Shown piece by piece: positions 25,982-35,511 of a stretch of 64,000 nucleotides of DNA (the stretch's first letter is position 1; each line of letters starts with the position of its first letter). The position numbers and the translations under genes were made by a program. Where the stretch lies: NCBI GenBank assembly GCA_036396535.1, contig DASWKR010000051.1, positions 1-64,000 of the forward strand. Direction: 5' to 3'. The notes below the pieces were generated by a model that worked only from the letters and a program-made list of their open reading frames with translations, had not been told where the DNA came from and searched no databases. Source of the stretch: Acidimicrobiia bacterium (GTDB taxonomy: Bacteria > Actinomycetota > Acidimicrobiia > Spongiisociales > UBA5794).

Positions 25982-27511
25982 ATGCTGCGACTCGGTTCCA
26001 GGGCATATCCGGTCGTGCTGCCGAATGCTCGGGACCCGAGGCTGCACCTGGCGGCGGTGATCATCTCGATCCACGTGCTCGGACAGACGGCCCTTGGTTT
26101 CCGTATCTCGGTTCCGCAGATCCTGGCAGCCATCGTGACGTGCGCCCTCATCGAGGTCGCCTGGGCGCTCCGTACGACGTCCCGAGTCGTCTGGCCGGCC
26201 AGCGCCATGCTCACCGGCAGCGGCGTTGCGCTCATCTTCAGGGTGCTCGACACACCGAGAGGTGACCACTGGACGTGGCACGGATGGCACCTCTTCGCGC
26301 TGGTAGCGGGTGCATCGCTGCTCACGAAGTACGTCATCCGCCACCGCGGCTCACACGTCTTCAACCCGTCGAACATCGGCCTCGTGGTGGCGTTTCTCGT
26401 GATCGGGAGCGACCGCGTCGCCCCCCTCGACTTCTGGTGGGCCCCGCTCACGTGGTCGATGGCTATGGCGTACCTGCTCGTCATAATTGGCGGGCTCGTC
26501 ATCACCGCCCGGCTGCACCTGCTGGCCATGGCGGTCGCATTCTGGGGGACCCTCGTTGCAGGCACCGGCCTGCTGGCCGCCTCGGGGCACTGCTTCGTGG
26601 CGGAGTGGGCCCTCGAACCCGTGTGCGGCGCTCATTTCTGGTGGGTGGTGGCGACGTCCCCGGAGGTGCTCATCTTCCTGTTCTTCATGATCACCGACCC
26701 GAAGACGATTCCGACCGGAGCATCACCACGGATCGTTTTCGGCGTGCTCGTCGCCATCGTCGCCACCCTCCTGATCGCACCCCAGACGACCGAGTTCGGC
26801 GCCAAGGTCGGGCTGCTGGTCGGGCTGGCGGTCATGAGCCCGCTGCGATACCTGATGGACCGAGACAAGGCCGCGGCGCCGACTCTCGCGGCACGGCCCG
26901 CCGGGAGGCTGCGGCGCGTCACAGTGGGCGCGCAGACCGCCCCGAGCATGTTCGGAGGCGGCTTCGCCATCGGCGTGCTCGTCTTCGGGCTCGGGACGGT
27001 CATCGTCTTGGCAGGCGGCCCGGCGCGGGTGCCGGCCCAGGCGCTGGCGCGCCTCGACCCGCCTGACATCGAAGTCCGGATCAACCCCACCGCGTTGCCG
27101 GCCGTCACGATCGACGAGGGTGTGGCGGCACTCGCCGGCGGCCTGGGGAGCGAGGGAGCGCGAGGACTCGCATCGATGCTCGCCGAGAACCTCGAGATCG
27201 AGGCGCAAGCCGTCGAGCACGGCGACGCCGCCATGCTCAGGGGAGCCGACTTCGGCGAGCGTCTCGCCGAGATGGAGGAGTCGATCGACACAAATCGCCA
27301 GGTTGCGCGCTACACCTTCGAGTCGCTCCACCTGCGTGTGGTCTTCAGCGAGGGTGCCCAAGCTGGACCGAGCCTGGCCTTCGACGCTCGTGGGACCGTC
27401 GCGCTATCCGACGCGGGCGTAGCCACGGAGCACCCGTTCGCCACCACGTTCATCCTGCGCCGGTCGGGCGACGATCGCTGGCTCATAGTGGCGACAGTCC
27501 CGCTCGGCTGA
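25982..27511 (+). CDS. UnbU-like membrane protein of the RnfD/NqrB superfamily
   Basis: About 509 residues. The first ~300 contain nine or ten membrane segments, for example LAAVIISIHVLGQTALGF, VWPASAMLTGSGVALIF and HLFALVAGASLLTKYVI. HVFNPSNIGLVVAFLV and FFMITDPKTIPTG resemble the RnfD/NqrB superfamily. In Rnf and Nqr complexes such subunits bind flavin and help move ions during electron transfer. The C-terminal 200 residues are a soluble domain after one more membrane segment, ending in FILRRSGDDRWLIVATV. Proteins like this are annotated UnbU in enediyne clusters, where UnbV is encoded nearby, and a UnbV homologue is encoded 1.4 kb away here. There is no strong ribosome site before the ATG. 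Confidence 0.65.
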   Translation: MLRLGSRAYPVVLPNARDPRLHLAAVIISIHVLGQTALGFRISVPQILAAIVTCALIEVAWALRTTSRVVWPASAMLTGSGVALIFRVLDTPRGDHWTWHGWHLFALVAGASLLTKYVIRHRGSHVFNPSNIGLVVAFLVIGSDRVAPLDFWWAPLTWSMAMAYLLVIIGGLVITARLHLLAMAVAFWGTLVAGTGLLAASGHCFVAEWALEPVCGAHFWWVVATSPEVLIFLFFMITDPKTIPTGASPRIVFGVLVAIVATLLIAPQTTEFGAKVGLLVGLAVMSPLRYLMDRDKAAAPTLAARPAGRLRRVTVGAQTAPSMFGGGFAIGVLVFGLGTVIVLAGGPARVPAQALARLDPPDIEVRINPTALPAVTIDEGVAALAGGLGSEGARGLASMLAENLEIEAQAVEHGDAAMLRGADFGERLAEMEESIDTNRQVARYTFESLHLRVVFSEGAQAGPSLAFDARGTVALSDAGVATEHPFATTFILRRSGDDRWLIVATVPLG

Positions 27512-27518
27512 TCGGACC

Positions 27519-28892
27519 TCAAACGGTCATCGCCAGGTCGGGCCGCAGCAGGAAAGGCGGGAGGAAGGCGGGAATGTTCGAGAACGGCAGGACGTCCGCG
27601 TGGAGGTCGATCCCCAACGAATCGCGCATGAACCTCCTCCTCCCCTCGATGCGCGCCCACGCTTCCGGGTAGCGAGCGGCGAGCTCACCGCGCAGCGCCT
27701 CGTCGGCGATGGCGATGCCGTCCTCGATGTTGGTGGTGAAGTACGCCGTCCCCGTCGCAGGGATGACGTCGACCTGGAGCGCCATCCCAGATCTGAGCTC
27801 GACGGCGGAGGCGGGCCCGACCGGCGAGTTGACCCACTCGTCGAGGTGTATCTGGTGGCCCGGGTTCAGGAAGATCCCGAAGAACGGATCTCCGAGGTGT
27901 CGTTCGATGATCTCGTTGAGCACTCCGCCCTGCTGGCCGACGTGGATCGCCTCGTACCACTCCACGATGGCCGCGAAGTAGGGGGCGACCAGCCTGTCCA
28001 CGTAGTCCTCGACCTCGGATGGGAGATCGGCCGGGCCCTCGGCGACGAACCCGGCCCGGCAGTTGAGGGCTCCCCAGATCCCGAAGGCCACAGTGAACGG
28101 GTCGCCTCGTTCGATCTGCCGATCTCCGGGGCTGAGGAGGCCGAGCGAGGCCCGCGGACCGGCGGTGAGCATGAGGTGGCACGACAGCGGGTCGCCCGAC
28201 CAACCGAGGAGCCGCACCGCTTCTCGCTCACGCATGCCGGGCTCCAGCTCGAACAACAGCCGTCGAACTCCCTCGGATGTCCGGCACGCGGAATGCTCGA
28301 ACGCCGCCAGCTGGTCCACCTCGTTGACGACCCGGAGCCCATCTGCTGCGTCGATGAGGATGCCCGCCGTGTTCACCACCGACCCGGCCCGGCCGGTGAG
28401 CCCTCTCAGCTCGTCGGCCAGGTACGACGGGACGTCGAGCTGCGAACGGTTCGCATACGTCTTCCACCCGATCACGCCGACCCTGGACCCTGCGGCGATC
28501 CCCTCGTCGCCGAGGATGGCGGCGAGCGGGCGGGAGCGATCCCGCGGCTGGCCCGGGAGGCTGAAGTCCTGGAACAAGTGGCGGCGCAGCGGCAGAGGCG
28601 CCGATCCGGCGAGACCGAAGCACTCGTTCCCCACGAGGATGGCGGGCTCCGACGTCGATCCGACCACGAGGAGAGCTTCTTCGAAACGGGGGTCGAATCC
28701 CGTCAGGTACGACAGGTTGGCGCTGTGCTCCCGGTCGGCGTACACCACCAAGACGTCGTAGCCGCCGTCCTCCATGCGGGTGCGCAGCCGGTCGACACGA
28801 TCGGCGTACATCTCGGCGGGGATCTGCGGGGCAGCCTCGGACATGCCGAAGTCCGGCAGGGCGACCTCGGACAACCGAGCCTTCGCCACCAC
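27519..28892 (-). CDS. M24-fold (creatinase/aminopeptidase P-like) protein with missing metal ligands
   Basis: A 457-residue protein with a creatinase-type N-terminal domain (YADRVDRLRTRMEDGGYDVLVVYADREHSANLSYLTGF) and a pita-bread M24 C-terminal domain. In active M24 metallopeptidases two aspartates sit on a strand like DxGxxxxGYxxD. Here the equivalent reads FTVAFGIWGALNCRAGF, without either. The later histidine (NPGHQIHLDEW) and acidic residues (LQVDVIP, IEDGIAI) are partly kept. It may therefore be metal-independent like creatinase, or non-catalytic. It starts 8 nt after the UnbV-like stop, with a GAGGAGG sequence overlapping that stop, so both are co-transcribed. Confidence 0.8.
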   Translation of the reverse strand: MVAKARLSEVALPDFGMSEAAPQIPAEMYADRVDRLRTRMEDGGYDVLVVYADREHSANLSYLTGFDPRFEEALLVVGSTSEPAILVGNECFGLAGSAPLPLRRHLFQDFSLPGQPRDRSRPLAAILGDEGIAAGSRVGVIGWKTYANRSQLDVPSYLADELRGLTGRAGSVVNTAGILIDAADGLRVVNEVDQLAAFEHSACRTSEGVRRLLFELEPGMREREAVRLLGWSGDPLSCHLMLTAGPRASLGLLSPGDRQIERGDPFTVAFGIWGALNCRAGFVAEGPADLPSEVEDYVDRLVAPYFAAIVEWYEAIHVGQQGGVLNEIIERHLGDPFFGIFLNPGHQIHLDEWVNSPVGPASAVELRSGMALQVDVIPATGTAYFTTNIEDGIAIADEALRGELAARYPEAWARIEGRRRFMRDSLGIDLHADVLPFSNIPAFLPPFLLRPDLAMTV

Positions 28893-28900
28893 CCTCCTCC

Positions 28901-30550
28901 TCAGCCTGCGGGAACGAAAGGTACAGGAGACTCACCGGGCGCGACGGTGTAGAACCCCCCTGAGGCTACGGGCTGCCACGATCCGCGGGTCCCGTCGGGC
29001 CACGTGACGCGGACCTCAGCGGCTCGGGCCGCATCGAGCCCGAAGTGCTGCCAGCCGAGTTGCCCACCAGCGTGCCCGCCCCCGATCGTCACCTCGTGTT
29101 CGATGGTTGCGGCTTCGGTCCGTACCTCGATCCACGAGCCGATCGCATCGCCGTTCGGCCCGGACTGGCGGAGGCGCAGCGCCAGCCACTCGCCCATCGG
29201 CACGGGCGCGTCACCCGTGCCGGCACCGACGTTGCGCCACAGCTTGACGCCGGCCCGCCGGTTGACCTCCACGATGTCGAGAAGGCCGTCGAGGTTGAGG
29301 TCGACGACGGCGGCGCCTCGCCCCCTGGCGAAGCTCACGATTCCCGCATCCTCGGCCCCTTCGACGAACGTGCCGTCCGATCTCCCCAGGAGCAGATTGC
29401 TCGGGTCGTTGGCGGCGTACTCCGTCATCGAGTCGACGTTCCCTTTCGAGACGAACAGGTCCATGAGCCCGTCGTTGTTGACGTCCTCGAACTCGGCATG
29501 CCAGGCGGTCGACGGCAGCACGTCACCCCCGGTGAAGGGCCGATGAGCGGTCGCCGCTCGCTCGAAGGCGATGTCCTGGTACTCGGGTCGCCCCGGCCCA
29601 ACCGAGAGAGTCTGGAGCCTGTTGTCGCCCTGGCTCGTGAGGAAGACCTCGGGGAGACCGTCGCCGGTGAGATCCTGGCTGGCGATGCCCATCCCCCAGA
29701 TCTGCATCGGCTGCCATCCCTCCTCTTCCGTGTACCGGCGCGGGGTCTCGCCGGCGGCGACCCGCCACAGCTGCTCCTCGCCTCCGGTGTAGTAGTGACG
29801 GTCGTTGGTCATCCTCAGGTCGACCCTGCCGGATCGGTCCCAGTCGCTGAAGAGGATCGACAGCGTGCAATAGCCGGGTGCCAGCGGGATCGGAGCGGCA
29901 TAGACAGCCCCGGCCGGTCGCACCAGCGAGTTGTCGGAGCACCCGACAGCCCTCCTGCGCGTCTCGTCGAGCCCGGCGTAGTTCCCGAAGGCAAGTGTCG
30001 GAAGCGACGCCGATCCTTCCCACTTGGCGCTGAAGGCTGCCGTCCAGAGGTTGCCGCCGTCGATTCCCCACTCATCGTTGGCAGGCTCGAACCTGCACCC
30101 TCCGGTCCCGCGCAACATCACGTTCTCACCGACGCGTAGCACCGCCAGGTCCGTCTGCCCGTCCGAGTCGACGTCGATCGGGTACACCCCTGCCACATCG
30201 ACCAGGTCGGTCTCGGCGCTCGACACCCGCTCGAAACGGAGCGCCGATGCTGCGGCAGAGACATTGCGATACAGGGCCGCCTCGTTCTCGCCGCCGGCGA
30301 GATACACGTCCGGCATGCCGTCGTCGTCGCAGTCGAACACCGCAACCCCTCCACCGACGAAGAACGGGAAGCCTCCGTCGTAGCGGTGCACGATTCCGGC
30401 TGCATTCGCCTCTTCCACGAAGCGCGGTGCGCCGAGCTCTCCACCGGCCGGCCGTGCACCGCCGATCACGAGTGTCACGGCCGCCGTGGAGGTGGCGATC
30501 CCCGTGATGACGCCTGCGATGAGCCACGCGAGGCCTCGAACTCTGCTCAT
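28901..30550 (-). CDS. UnbV/CRTAC1-type FG-GAP repeat protein, exported
   Basis: About 549 residues. An N-terminal membrane anchor or signal (LAWLIAGVITGIATSTAAVTLVIGG) precedes FG-GAP/VCBS propeller repeats containing calcium-binding Asp-rich loops: GVAVFDCDDDGMPDVYLAGG, VYPIDVDSDGQTDLAVLR, DLTGDGLPEVFLTSQG, DVNNDGLMDLFVSKG and DLNLDGLLDIVEVNR. The C terminus (GDAIGSWIEVRTEAATIEHEVTIGGGHAGGQLGWQHFGLDAARAAEVRVTWPDG, key residues only) is the ASPIC/UnbV domain. Function of the family is unknown; it is probably extracytoplasmic. ATG 30550 is preferred; ATG 30619 is possible. Confidence 0.88.
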   Translation of the reverse strand: MSRVRGLAWLIAGVITGIATSTAAVTLVIGGARPAGGELGAPRFVEEANAAGIVHRYDGGFPFFVGGGVAVFDCDDDGMPDVYLAGGENEAALYRNVSAAASALRFERVSSAETDLVDVAGVYPIDVDSDGQTDLAVLRVGENVMLRGTGGCRFEPANDEWGIDGGNLWTAAFSAKWEGSASLPTLAFGNYAGLDETRRRAVGCSDNSLVRPAGAVYAAPIPLAPGYCTLSILFSDWDRSGRVDLRMTNDRHYYTGGEEQLWRVAAGETPRRYTEEEGWQPMQIWGMGIASQDLTGDGLPEVFLTSQGDNRLQTLSVGPGRPEYQDIAFERAATAHRPFTGGDVLPSTAWHAEFEDVNNDGLMDLFVSKGNVDSMTEYAANDPSNLLLGRSDGTFVEGAEDAGIVSFARGRGAAVVDLNLDGLLDIVEVNRRAGVKLWRNVGAGTGDAPVPMGEWLALRLRQSGPNGDAIGSWIEVRTEAATIEHEVTIGGGHAGGQLGWQHFGLDAARAAEVRVTWPDGTRGSWQPVASGGFYTVAPGESPVPFVPAG

Positions 30551-30641
30551 GCTCTCACCCGTCACCGATCGGCGGGACGCCGAGGCGGTCGCTTCCTCGT
30601 CGTACGTGCGCCGTTCCATCGCATGGCGTGGCCGACCCGGG

Positions 30642-31895
30642 TCACGCCGTCGCAGGCTTGCGGGTCGTTCCCGGCACCGCACCGGCAGGATCGGAGACGA
30701 TCGCAGACAGCGCAAGCTCGGCAGCTCCCACGAGGGATGCGTCGAGCCCGAGGGCGCCGCAGGTGATGGTCGCCATGTCGCCGGGGGCTTCGAGGACCCT
30801 CGTTGCGAGCCCTTCGGCCACGGCATCCTCGAGGAAAGGGAAGAGGCGGTTGTAGAGGCCACCGAGGACCACGAGCTCGGGATTGAACAGATTGACGAGG
30901 TTGCCGATCCCGATACCGAGCCAGCGACCGACTTCTGCGACGGCACGCAGCGTCGCCTCGTCGCCGGCGACGGCGCGCTCGACGATGCCGTCCACGACGC
31001 CGAGCCCGGTGGCGCCGACGCGCATGCCCGCGTTCCTCAGCAGGGCGGCCTCACCCGCCTCGGTCTCCCAGCAGCCGATCGCCCCGCAGCGGCACTTGCG
31101 ACCGTTGGGATTGACGAGCATGTGGCCCGCCTCTCCTGCGTACCCGGCGGCTCCGAGCATCGGCTGACCGTTGAGAATCACGCCGCTGCCGATCCCGACC
31201 TCCCCGACTACGTAGACGAGGTGGCGAACCGCGGTGTCCGCCCCGCGGCGATGCTCACCGAGGGCGCCGAGATCGGCGTCGTTCGCTACGTGGACCGAGA
31301 CCCCGAGCTGCAGTTCGCTCGCCAGCATGTCGGCGAGGGCAACGCCGTGCCAGCCGAGGTTCGGCGCCAGTTGGACGAACCCGTCCGAACGCCGCGTGAT
31401 CCCCACGACGGCGACGGTCACACCTGCGAGCGCATGGTCGACCGGAAGAGCAGCCAGCAGCGGCTCCGCGAGCTTGGCGACGTCCTGAACCGTCTCCTGC
31501 GGCGAGAATCGCTCCCGCGGGCGGGCGACCCGCACCCGGTTGTAGACGTGTCCCCCGAGGCCGACCGTCGCCACCGCGATGGAGTCGACTGCCAGCTCGA
31601 CGGCCAGCGCGATCGCTCCTTCCGGCCTGACGCGGGCGAGGGGCGAGGGGCGTCCCGGGCCCGAGCTGGCAGCACCAGGGAGCTCTTCGACGAGATTGAG
31701 CGCAGCGAGCTCTCCGATCAGGTCGGCGATGGTCGAACGATTCAGACCAGTCGCCGTCGTCAGGTCGGAACGCGTCAACGGTCCCGCCAGATGGAGTCGC
31801 TCGAGGACCAGACCGAGGTTGTGCCGTCTCAGTTCGTCTGCGGCAACGCCGCGGGCGCGCCGGTCCCCGAGGTTCCTACTGCCGGTTCGGTTCAC
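30642..31895 (-). CDS. ROK-family (XylR-type) transcriptional repressor
   Basis: A 417-residue repressor. Residues about 20-80 form a winged helix (HNLGLVLERLHLAGPLTRSDLTTATGLNRSTIADLIGEL). The ROK sugar-kinase-like domain follows, with the zinc motif CRCGAIGCWE in its usual place after NPNGRK, and GEVGIGSGVILNG. Such proteins sense sugars and repress transport and catabolic genes. It is divergent from a xylose-type ABC importer across a 317-bp control region, which makes it that operon's likely regulator. It starts with GTG and GAGG lies 4 nt upstream. Whether its inducer is xylose or another sugar cannot be told. Confidence 0.9.
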   Translation of the reverse strand: MNRTGSRNLGDRRARGVAADELRRHNLGLVLERLHLAGPLTRSDLTTATGLNRSTIADLIGELAALNLVEELPGAASSGPGRPSPLARVRPEGAIALAVELAVDSIAVATVGLGGHVYNRVRVARPRERFSPQETVQDVAKLAEPLLAALPVDHALAGVTVAVVGITRRSDGFVQLAPNLGWHGVALADMLASELQLGVSVHVANDADLGALGEHRRGADTAVRHLVYVVGEVGIGSGVILNGQPMLGAAGYAGEAGHMLVNPNGRKCRCGAIGCWETEAGEAALLRNAGMRVGATGLGVVDGIVERAVAGDEATLRAVAEVGRWLGIGIGNLVNLFNPELVVLGGLYNRLFPFLEDAVAEGLATRVLEAPGDMATITCGALGLDASLVGAAELALSAIVSDPAGAVPGTTRKPATA

Positions 31896-32212
31896 CTTGC
31901 CTCGCTACGGTTTTGTTGGGGGTTCCACTATAAACAGAGCACCTCCGGCTGGATACAGGCACGGCAGCTGACGACCATCGGGGAGAGCGTCCGGTGTCGT
32001 ACCGCCAATGGGTTGTTGATGCACTGTGCGGGCCCGTGGGTTTTGTTGCAGGGATGAACATATGCAAGGTATGCTCGCTCGGTGCTCGTGGCGCGGCACG
32101 AAGAGCTGAGCGTGAAGTGAGGGATGTTCGCCACGAGACCGGTCGCGATCGCGACAGACAACGCATTTGATGCGCTCCCGATCGGAGCGCCATTCGCTGA
32201 GGAGGAACCAGG
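31896..32212 (+). promoter_or_regulatory. divergent control region of the ROK repressor and sugar importer
   Basis: No gene lies in this 317-bp interval. The word GGTTTTGTTG occurs twice, at 31909-31918 and 32039-32048, 130 bp apart. The second copy overlaps the -35 of a good promoter: TTGCAG (32046-32051), 18 bp, TATGCT (32070-32075). The first copy lies just upstream of the repressor start, near a minus-strand TATAGT at about 31925-31930. This arrangement is what two operator half-regions for a ROK repressor would look like. GGAGG lies 7 nt before the GTG at 32213. Confidence 0.55.
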
Positions 32213-33322
32213 GTGTTGAACCGACGATTGATGGTCGTGTTGGCGGCCATCGCAATTCTCGTCGCTGCGTGCGGCGACGGTGATACGACCACCACCGCCG
32301 CAGACGGCGCCACGACCACCGCCGCCGACGGCGCCACAACGACCGCCGGCGAGGACCTCGTCATCGGTGTCTCGTGGAACAACTTCAACGAGCCCCGCTG
32401 GGCGAACTTCGACGAGCCGGCCATCCAGGAGGCGCTCGCCGCCGTCGGCGCCAGCTACATCTCGACGGACGCCGGCTCGTCAGCCGACCAGCAGCTCGCC
32501 GACGTGGAGAACCTGATAACGCAAGGTGCCGACGCCTTGATCATCCTCGCCCAGGACGGAACGGCGATTCTGCCGGCGGTCCAGAGCGCCCTCGACCAGG
32601 GCATCCCGGTCGTGGCTTACGACAGGCTCATCGAAAACGCGGGTGCGCTCTACGTGACGTTCGACAACGTCGAGGTGGGCCGCGCCGAGGCGCGGGTGAT
32701 CTTCGACCTCGTGCCGACCGGCACGTACGCCATCATCAAGGGCAACCAGGCAGACGCCAACGCCGACTTCCTCCGTGCCGGATTCGAGGACGTCATCGGT
32801 GAGGCCGTCGCCGCAGGCGACATCACGATCTGCTGCGAGACCTACACCGACAACTGGGACACGGCCCTCGCCCAGACGGAGATGGAGCAGTTCCTGACCC
32901 AGGAGGACAACGCGATCGACGCCGTTCTCTCCGAGAACGACGGAATGGCCACCGGTGTGGTGGCGGCGCTCGAGGCCGTCGGGCTGGCCGGCTCGGTGCC
33001 GGTGTCCGGTCAGGACGCCGACTTCCCGGCCCTGAATCGGGTGGCTCTCGGCACCCAGGCCGTCTCGGTGTGGAAGGATGCGCGCGAGCTCGGCAAGGCG
33101 GCCGGTGAGGCGGCCATCGCACTGGCGCAGGGCAGCGCCCTCGGCGATGTCCCGAGCACGATCATCTTCGACTCTCCGGGCGGCAACGCCATGACGTCGA
33201 TCCTGCTGACTCCGATACCGATCACCAGTGACAACCTGAACCTGGTGGTCGATGCCGGCTGGATCAGCGTCGACGAGCTCTGCCAGAATGTCGCGTCAGG
33301 GACCGTGGGCGTGTGCCCCTGA
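32213..33322 (+). CDS. xylF: sugar ABC transporter substrate-binding lipoprotein, xylose type
   Basis: A 369-residue lipoprotein. The signal peptide ends in the lipobox LVAAC, followed by a low-complexity TTTTAADGATTTAADG linker. The mature part is a type-1 periplasmic-binding fold (LVIGVSWNNFNEPRW, ALIILAQDGTAILPAV, VVAYDRLIENAGALYVTFDNVEVG, DAVLSENDGMATGVVAALEA), closest in pattern to XylF. It captures sugar outside the membrane for the following permease and ATPase. The GTG start has a strong GGAGG. A stable hairpin follows the gene, which may keep its mRNA more abundant than the downstream genes. Xylose is the best guess at substrate. Confidence 0.85.
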   Translation: MLNRRLMVVLAAIAILVAACGDGDTTTTAADGATTTAADGATTTAGEDLVIGVSWNNFNEPRWANFDEPAIQEALAAVGASYISTDAGSSADQQLADVENLITQGADALIILAQDGTAILPAVQSALDQGIPVVAYDRLIENAGALYVTFDNVEVGRAEARVIFDLVPTGTYAIIKGNQADANADFLRAGFEDVIGEAVAAGDITICCETYTDNWDTALAQTEMEQFLTQEDNAIDAVLSENDGMATGVVAALEAVGLAGSVPVSGQDADFPALNRVALGTQAVSVWKDARELGKAAGEAAIALAQGSALGDVPSTIIFDSPGGNAMTSILLTPIPITSDNLNLVVDAGWISVDELCQNVASGTVGVCP

Positions 33323-33352
33323 TCCGGAGCTGAACGCCTCTTGATCGAAAGT

Positions 33353-33385
33353 CGCCGCGCCCTCGGGTCTCTCGGGGGCGCGGCG
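33353..33385 (+). terminator. intercistronic GC hairpin between binding protein and permease genes
   Basis: CGCCGCGCCC at 33353-33362 pairs perfectly with GGGCGCGGCG at 33376-33385, a 10-bp stem with a 13-nt loop that can pair further. There is no following T-run, so it is more likely a partial terminator or an mRNA 3'-end stabiliser, as seen between binding-protein and permease genes of other importers. Confidence 0.7.
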
Positions 33386-33411
33386 CGCGTCAGACCAGGA
33401 GGAGGGCGTCG

Positions 33412-34701
33412 GTGAGCGACACACGGGTGGCCGAGAGAGCTGCGGAGCCCGCTGCACCTTCTCGGCCTCGGCGAAACCTGGCGGGAAGGCTGCTCAGGGC
33501 CACCGAGGTCGACACCCGGCTGCTCGGGATGATCGTTGCGCTCGCCGTCATCTGGGTGATCTTCAACATCTTCTCGGGGGGGACGTTCCTCACCGCCCGC
33601 AACCTCTGGAACCTCTCGGTTCAGACCGCAGTCGTGGCGATCATGGCCACGGGGATGGTCCTGGTCATCGTGTCACGCAACATCGATCTTTCGGTGGGAT
33701 CGATGCTCGGGATGGTCGGCATGGCAATCGCCATCCTCCAGTCCGAGATCCTCCCGGACTGGCTCGGCTTCAACCACTGGGCCATCTGGATCATCGCCGT
33801 CGTCGTCGCCATCGCCCTCGGGGCCCTCGTAGGCGGATTCCAGGGCTTCGTCGTCGCTTACGCAGGCGTCCCATCGTTCATCGTGACGCTCGGTGGCCTC
33901 CTCATGTGGCGCGGTGTGGCGTGGGCCATGGCGAGCGGGCGAACGATCGCTCCCATGGACGGCACGTTCCAGATCCTCGGCGGTGGGGCGCGGGGCTCGA
34001 TTGGGTCCCGAGCGAGTTGGCTGGTCGCCATCCTGGGCTGCCTCGGCGCCATCGCCATGCTGGTCAGCGCCCGCCGCCAGAGGCGGCGCTTCGGGTTTCC
34101 GTTGCGCCCGATGTGGGCCGAGGTCACGATGGGCGCCTCCGGCTGCGGCGTCATCCTGGCGAGCGTCTACGTCCTCAATCACTACTTCAAGCCGGCAGGG
34201 CTCGCCGAAGGGCGAACCGACATCGCCTTCGGAATCGCGGTCCCGGTCCTCATCACGCTCGGGGTGGCGATGGCGATGACCTTCTTCGCCAACCGGACGA
34301 AGTTCGGGCGATATGTCTTCGCCATCGGAGGGAACCCGGAGGCTGCCGAACTCGGCGGCATCAACACGCGGTGGATGGTGGTGCGGACGTTCATGGTCAT
34401 GGGGATCCTGGTCGGAATCGCCGCCGTCGTGCAGGTGGCTCGCCTCAACGCGGCGACCACGGGACTCGGGACCCTCGCCGAGCTGTACGTCATCGCCGCG
34501 GCGGTCATCGGCGGCACCTCGTTCAGCGGCGGGATCGGCACCATCCCGGGCGCCGTGCTCGGGGCGCTGGTCATGCAGTCGCTGCAATCGGGCATGGTGC
34601 TCATCCGGATCGAAGCCGCCTACCAGGACATCATCGTCGGCATCGTCCTCGTGATCGCAGTCGGCATCGACACCGTCTACCGGCGCAGGATGACGACATG
34701 A
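33412..34701 (+). CDS. xylH: sugar ABC transporter permease, XylH type
   Basis: A 429-residue membrane protein of the ribose/xylose permease family. Recognisable segments include [42 protein letters not shown] (the conserved first half), [20 protein letters not shown], and [29 protein letters not shown] followed by [25 protein letters not shown]. The length and the insertion between the two conserved parts match XylH rather than the shorter RbsC. It forms the membrane channel with the downstream ATPase. GTG start with a nearby GGAGG; its stop overlaps the ATPase start as ATGA. Confidence 0.92.
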   Translation: MSDTRVAERAAEPAAPSRPRRNLAGRLLRATEVDTRLLGMIVALAVIWVIFNIFSGGTFLTARNLWNLSVQTAVVAIMATGMVLVIVSRNIDLSVGSMLGMVGMAIAILQSEILPDWLGFNHWAIWIIAVVVAIALGALVGGFQGFVVAYAGVPSFIVTLGGLLMWRGVAWAMASGRTIAPMDGTFQILGGGARGSIGSRASWLVAILGCLGAIAMLVSARRQRRRFGFPLRPMWAEVTMGASGCGVILASVYVLNHYFKPAGLAEGRTDIAFGIAVPVLITLGVAMAMTFFANRTKFGRYVFAIGGNPEAAELGGINTRWMVVRTFMVMGILVGIAAVVQVARLNAATTGLGTLAELYVIAAAVIGGTSFSGGIGTIPGAVLGALVMQSLQSGMVLIRIEAAYQDIIVGIVLVIAVGIDTVYRRRMTT

Positions 34702-35501
34702 CTCAACCGTCGTCGGCGGAGCACGTGGAGCCGCCACTCGTCGAGTTGCGCCGCATCGACGTCGCCTTCGGAGGCGTGCACGCCGTCGACGACGTGACGG
34801 TGAACCTCTACCCCGGCGAGGTCGTAGCCCTGGTCGGCGGAAACGGGGCGGGGAAGACGACGCTCATCAAGACGCTCTCCGGCGCCCACCGCGCCGATTC
34901 GGGCGCGATCCTCATCGACGGGGAGCCGGTCAACATCGCGACTCCGAGGGACGCCAAGGCGCTCGGTATCGAGACGATCTACCAGACCCTCGCCCTGGCG
35001 GACAACATCGACACCCCGGGCAACATGTTCCTCGGTCGGGAGCTGACCACGCCATGGAAGACGCTCGATGACTCGGCGATGGAAGACGCCACGCGCAAGG
35101 TGATGGGCAGGCTGAACCCCAAGTTCACCAATTTCAAGGCGTCGGTGAGCTCGCTCTCCGGAGGTCAGCGCCAGTCGGTGGCAATCGCCAGAGCCGTGCA
35201 CTTCAACGCCAGGATCCTGATCATGGACGAGCCGACCGCGGCGCTCGGCCCCGCAGAGACCGCCCAGGTCGCCGACCTCATCAGGCAGCTCAAGCAGGAA
35301 GGGATCGGCATCTTCCTCATCAGCCACGACATCCACGACGTGTTCGACCTGGCCGATCGCATCAGCGTCATGCTGCAGGGCAAGCTCGTCGGCACGGTCG
35401 ACAAGGACGACGTCACCATCGACGAGGTGCTCGCGATGATCATCATCGGCAAGCTCCCCGGGGAGGTCACTCGCAAGGAGCTCGAGGAGCTCCACGGCTG
35501 A
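34698..35501 (+). CDS. sugar ABC transporter ATPase, single-domain
   Basis: A 267-residue ABC ATPase with Walker [11 protein letters not shown]-loop in [10 protein letters not shown], signature LSGGQRQS, Walker [13 protein letters not shown] and switch histidine SHD. Ribose- and xylose-type importers usually have a fused protein of about 500 residues with two ATPase domains. Here only one domain is present, as in FrcA-type systems, so two copies must pair. It is coupled to the permease by ATGA overlap. No second ATPase gene follows. Confidence 0.92.
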   Translation: MTQPSSAEHVEPPLVELRRIDVAFGGVHAVDDVTVNLYPGEVVALVGGNGAGKTTLIKTLSGAHRADSGAILIDGEPVNIATPRDAKALGIETIYQTLALADNIDTPGNMFLGRELTTPWKTLDDSAMEDATRKVMGRLNPKFTNFKASVSSLSGGQRQSVAIARAVHFNARILIMDEPTAALGPAETAQVADLIRQLKQEGIGIFLISHDIHDVFDLADRISVMLQGKLVGTVDKDDVTIDEVLAMIIIGKLPGEVTRKELEELHG

Positions 35502-35511
35502 GCGCCCGTCC

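Noticed and set aside
25982-30550. Enediyne biosynthetic cluster, suggested by UnbU/UnbV-like proteins
   Set aside because: No enediyne polyketide synthase, thioesterase or tailoring genes are present; only the two membrane-associated proteins occur.
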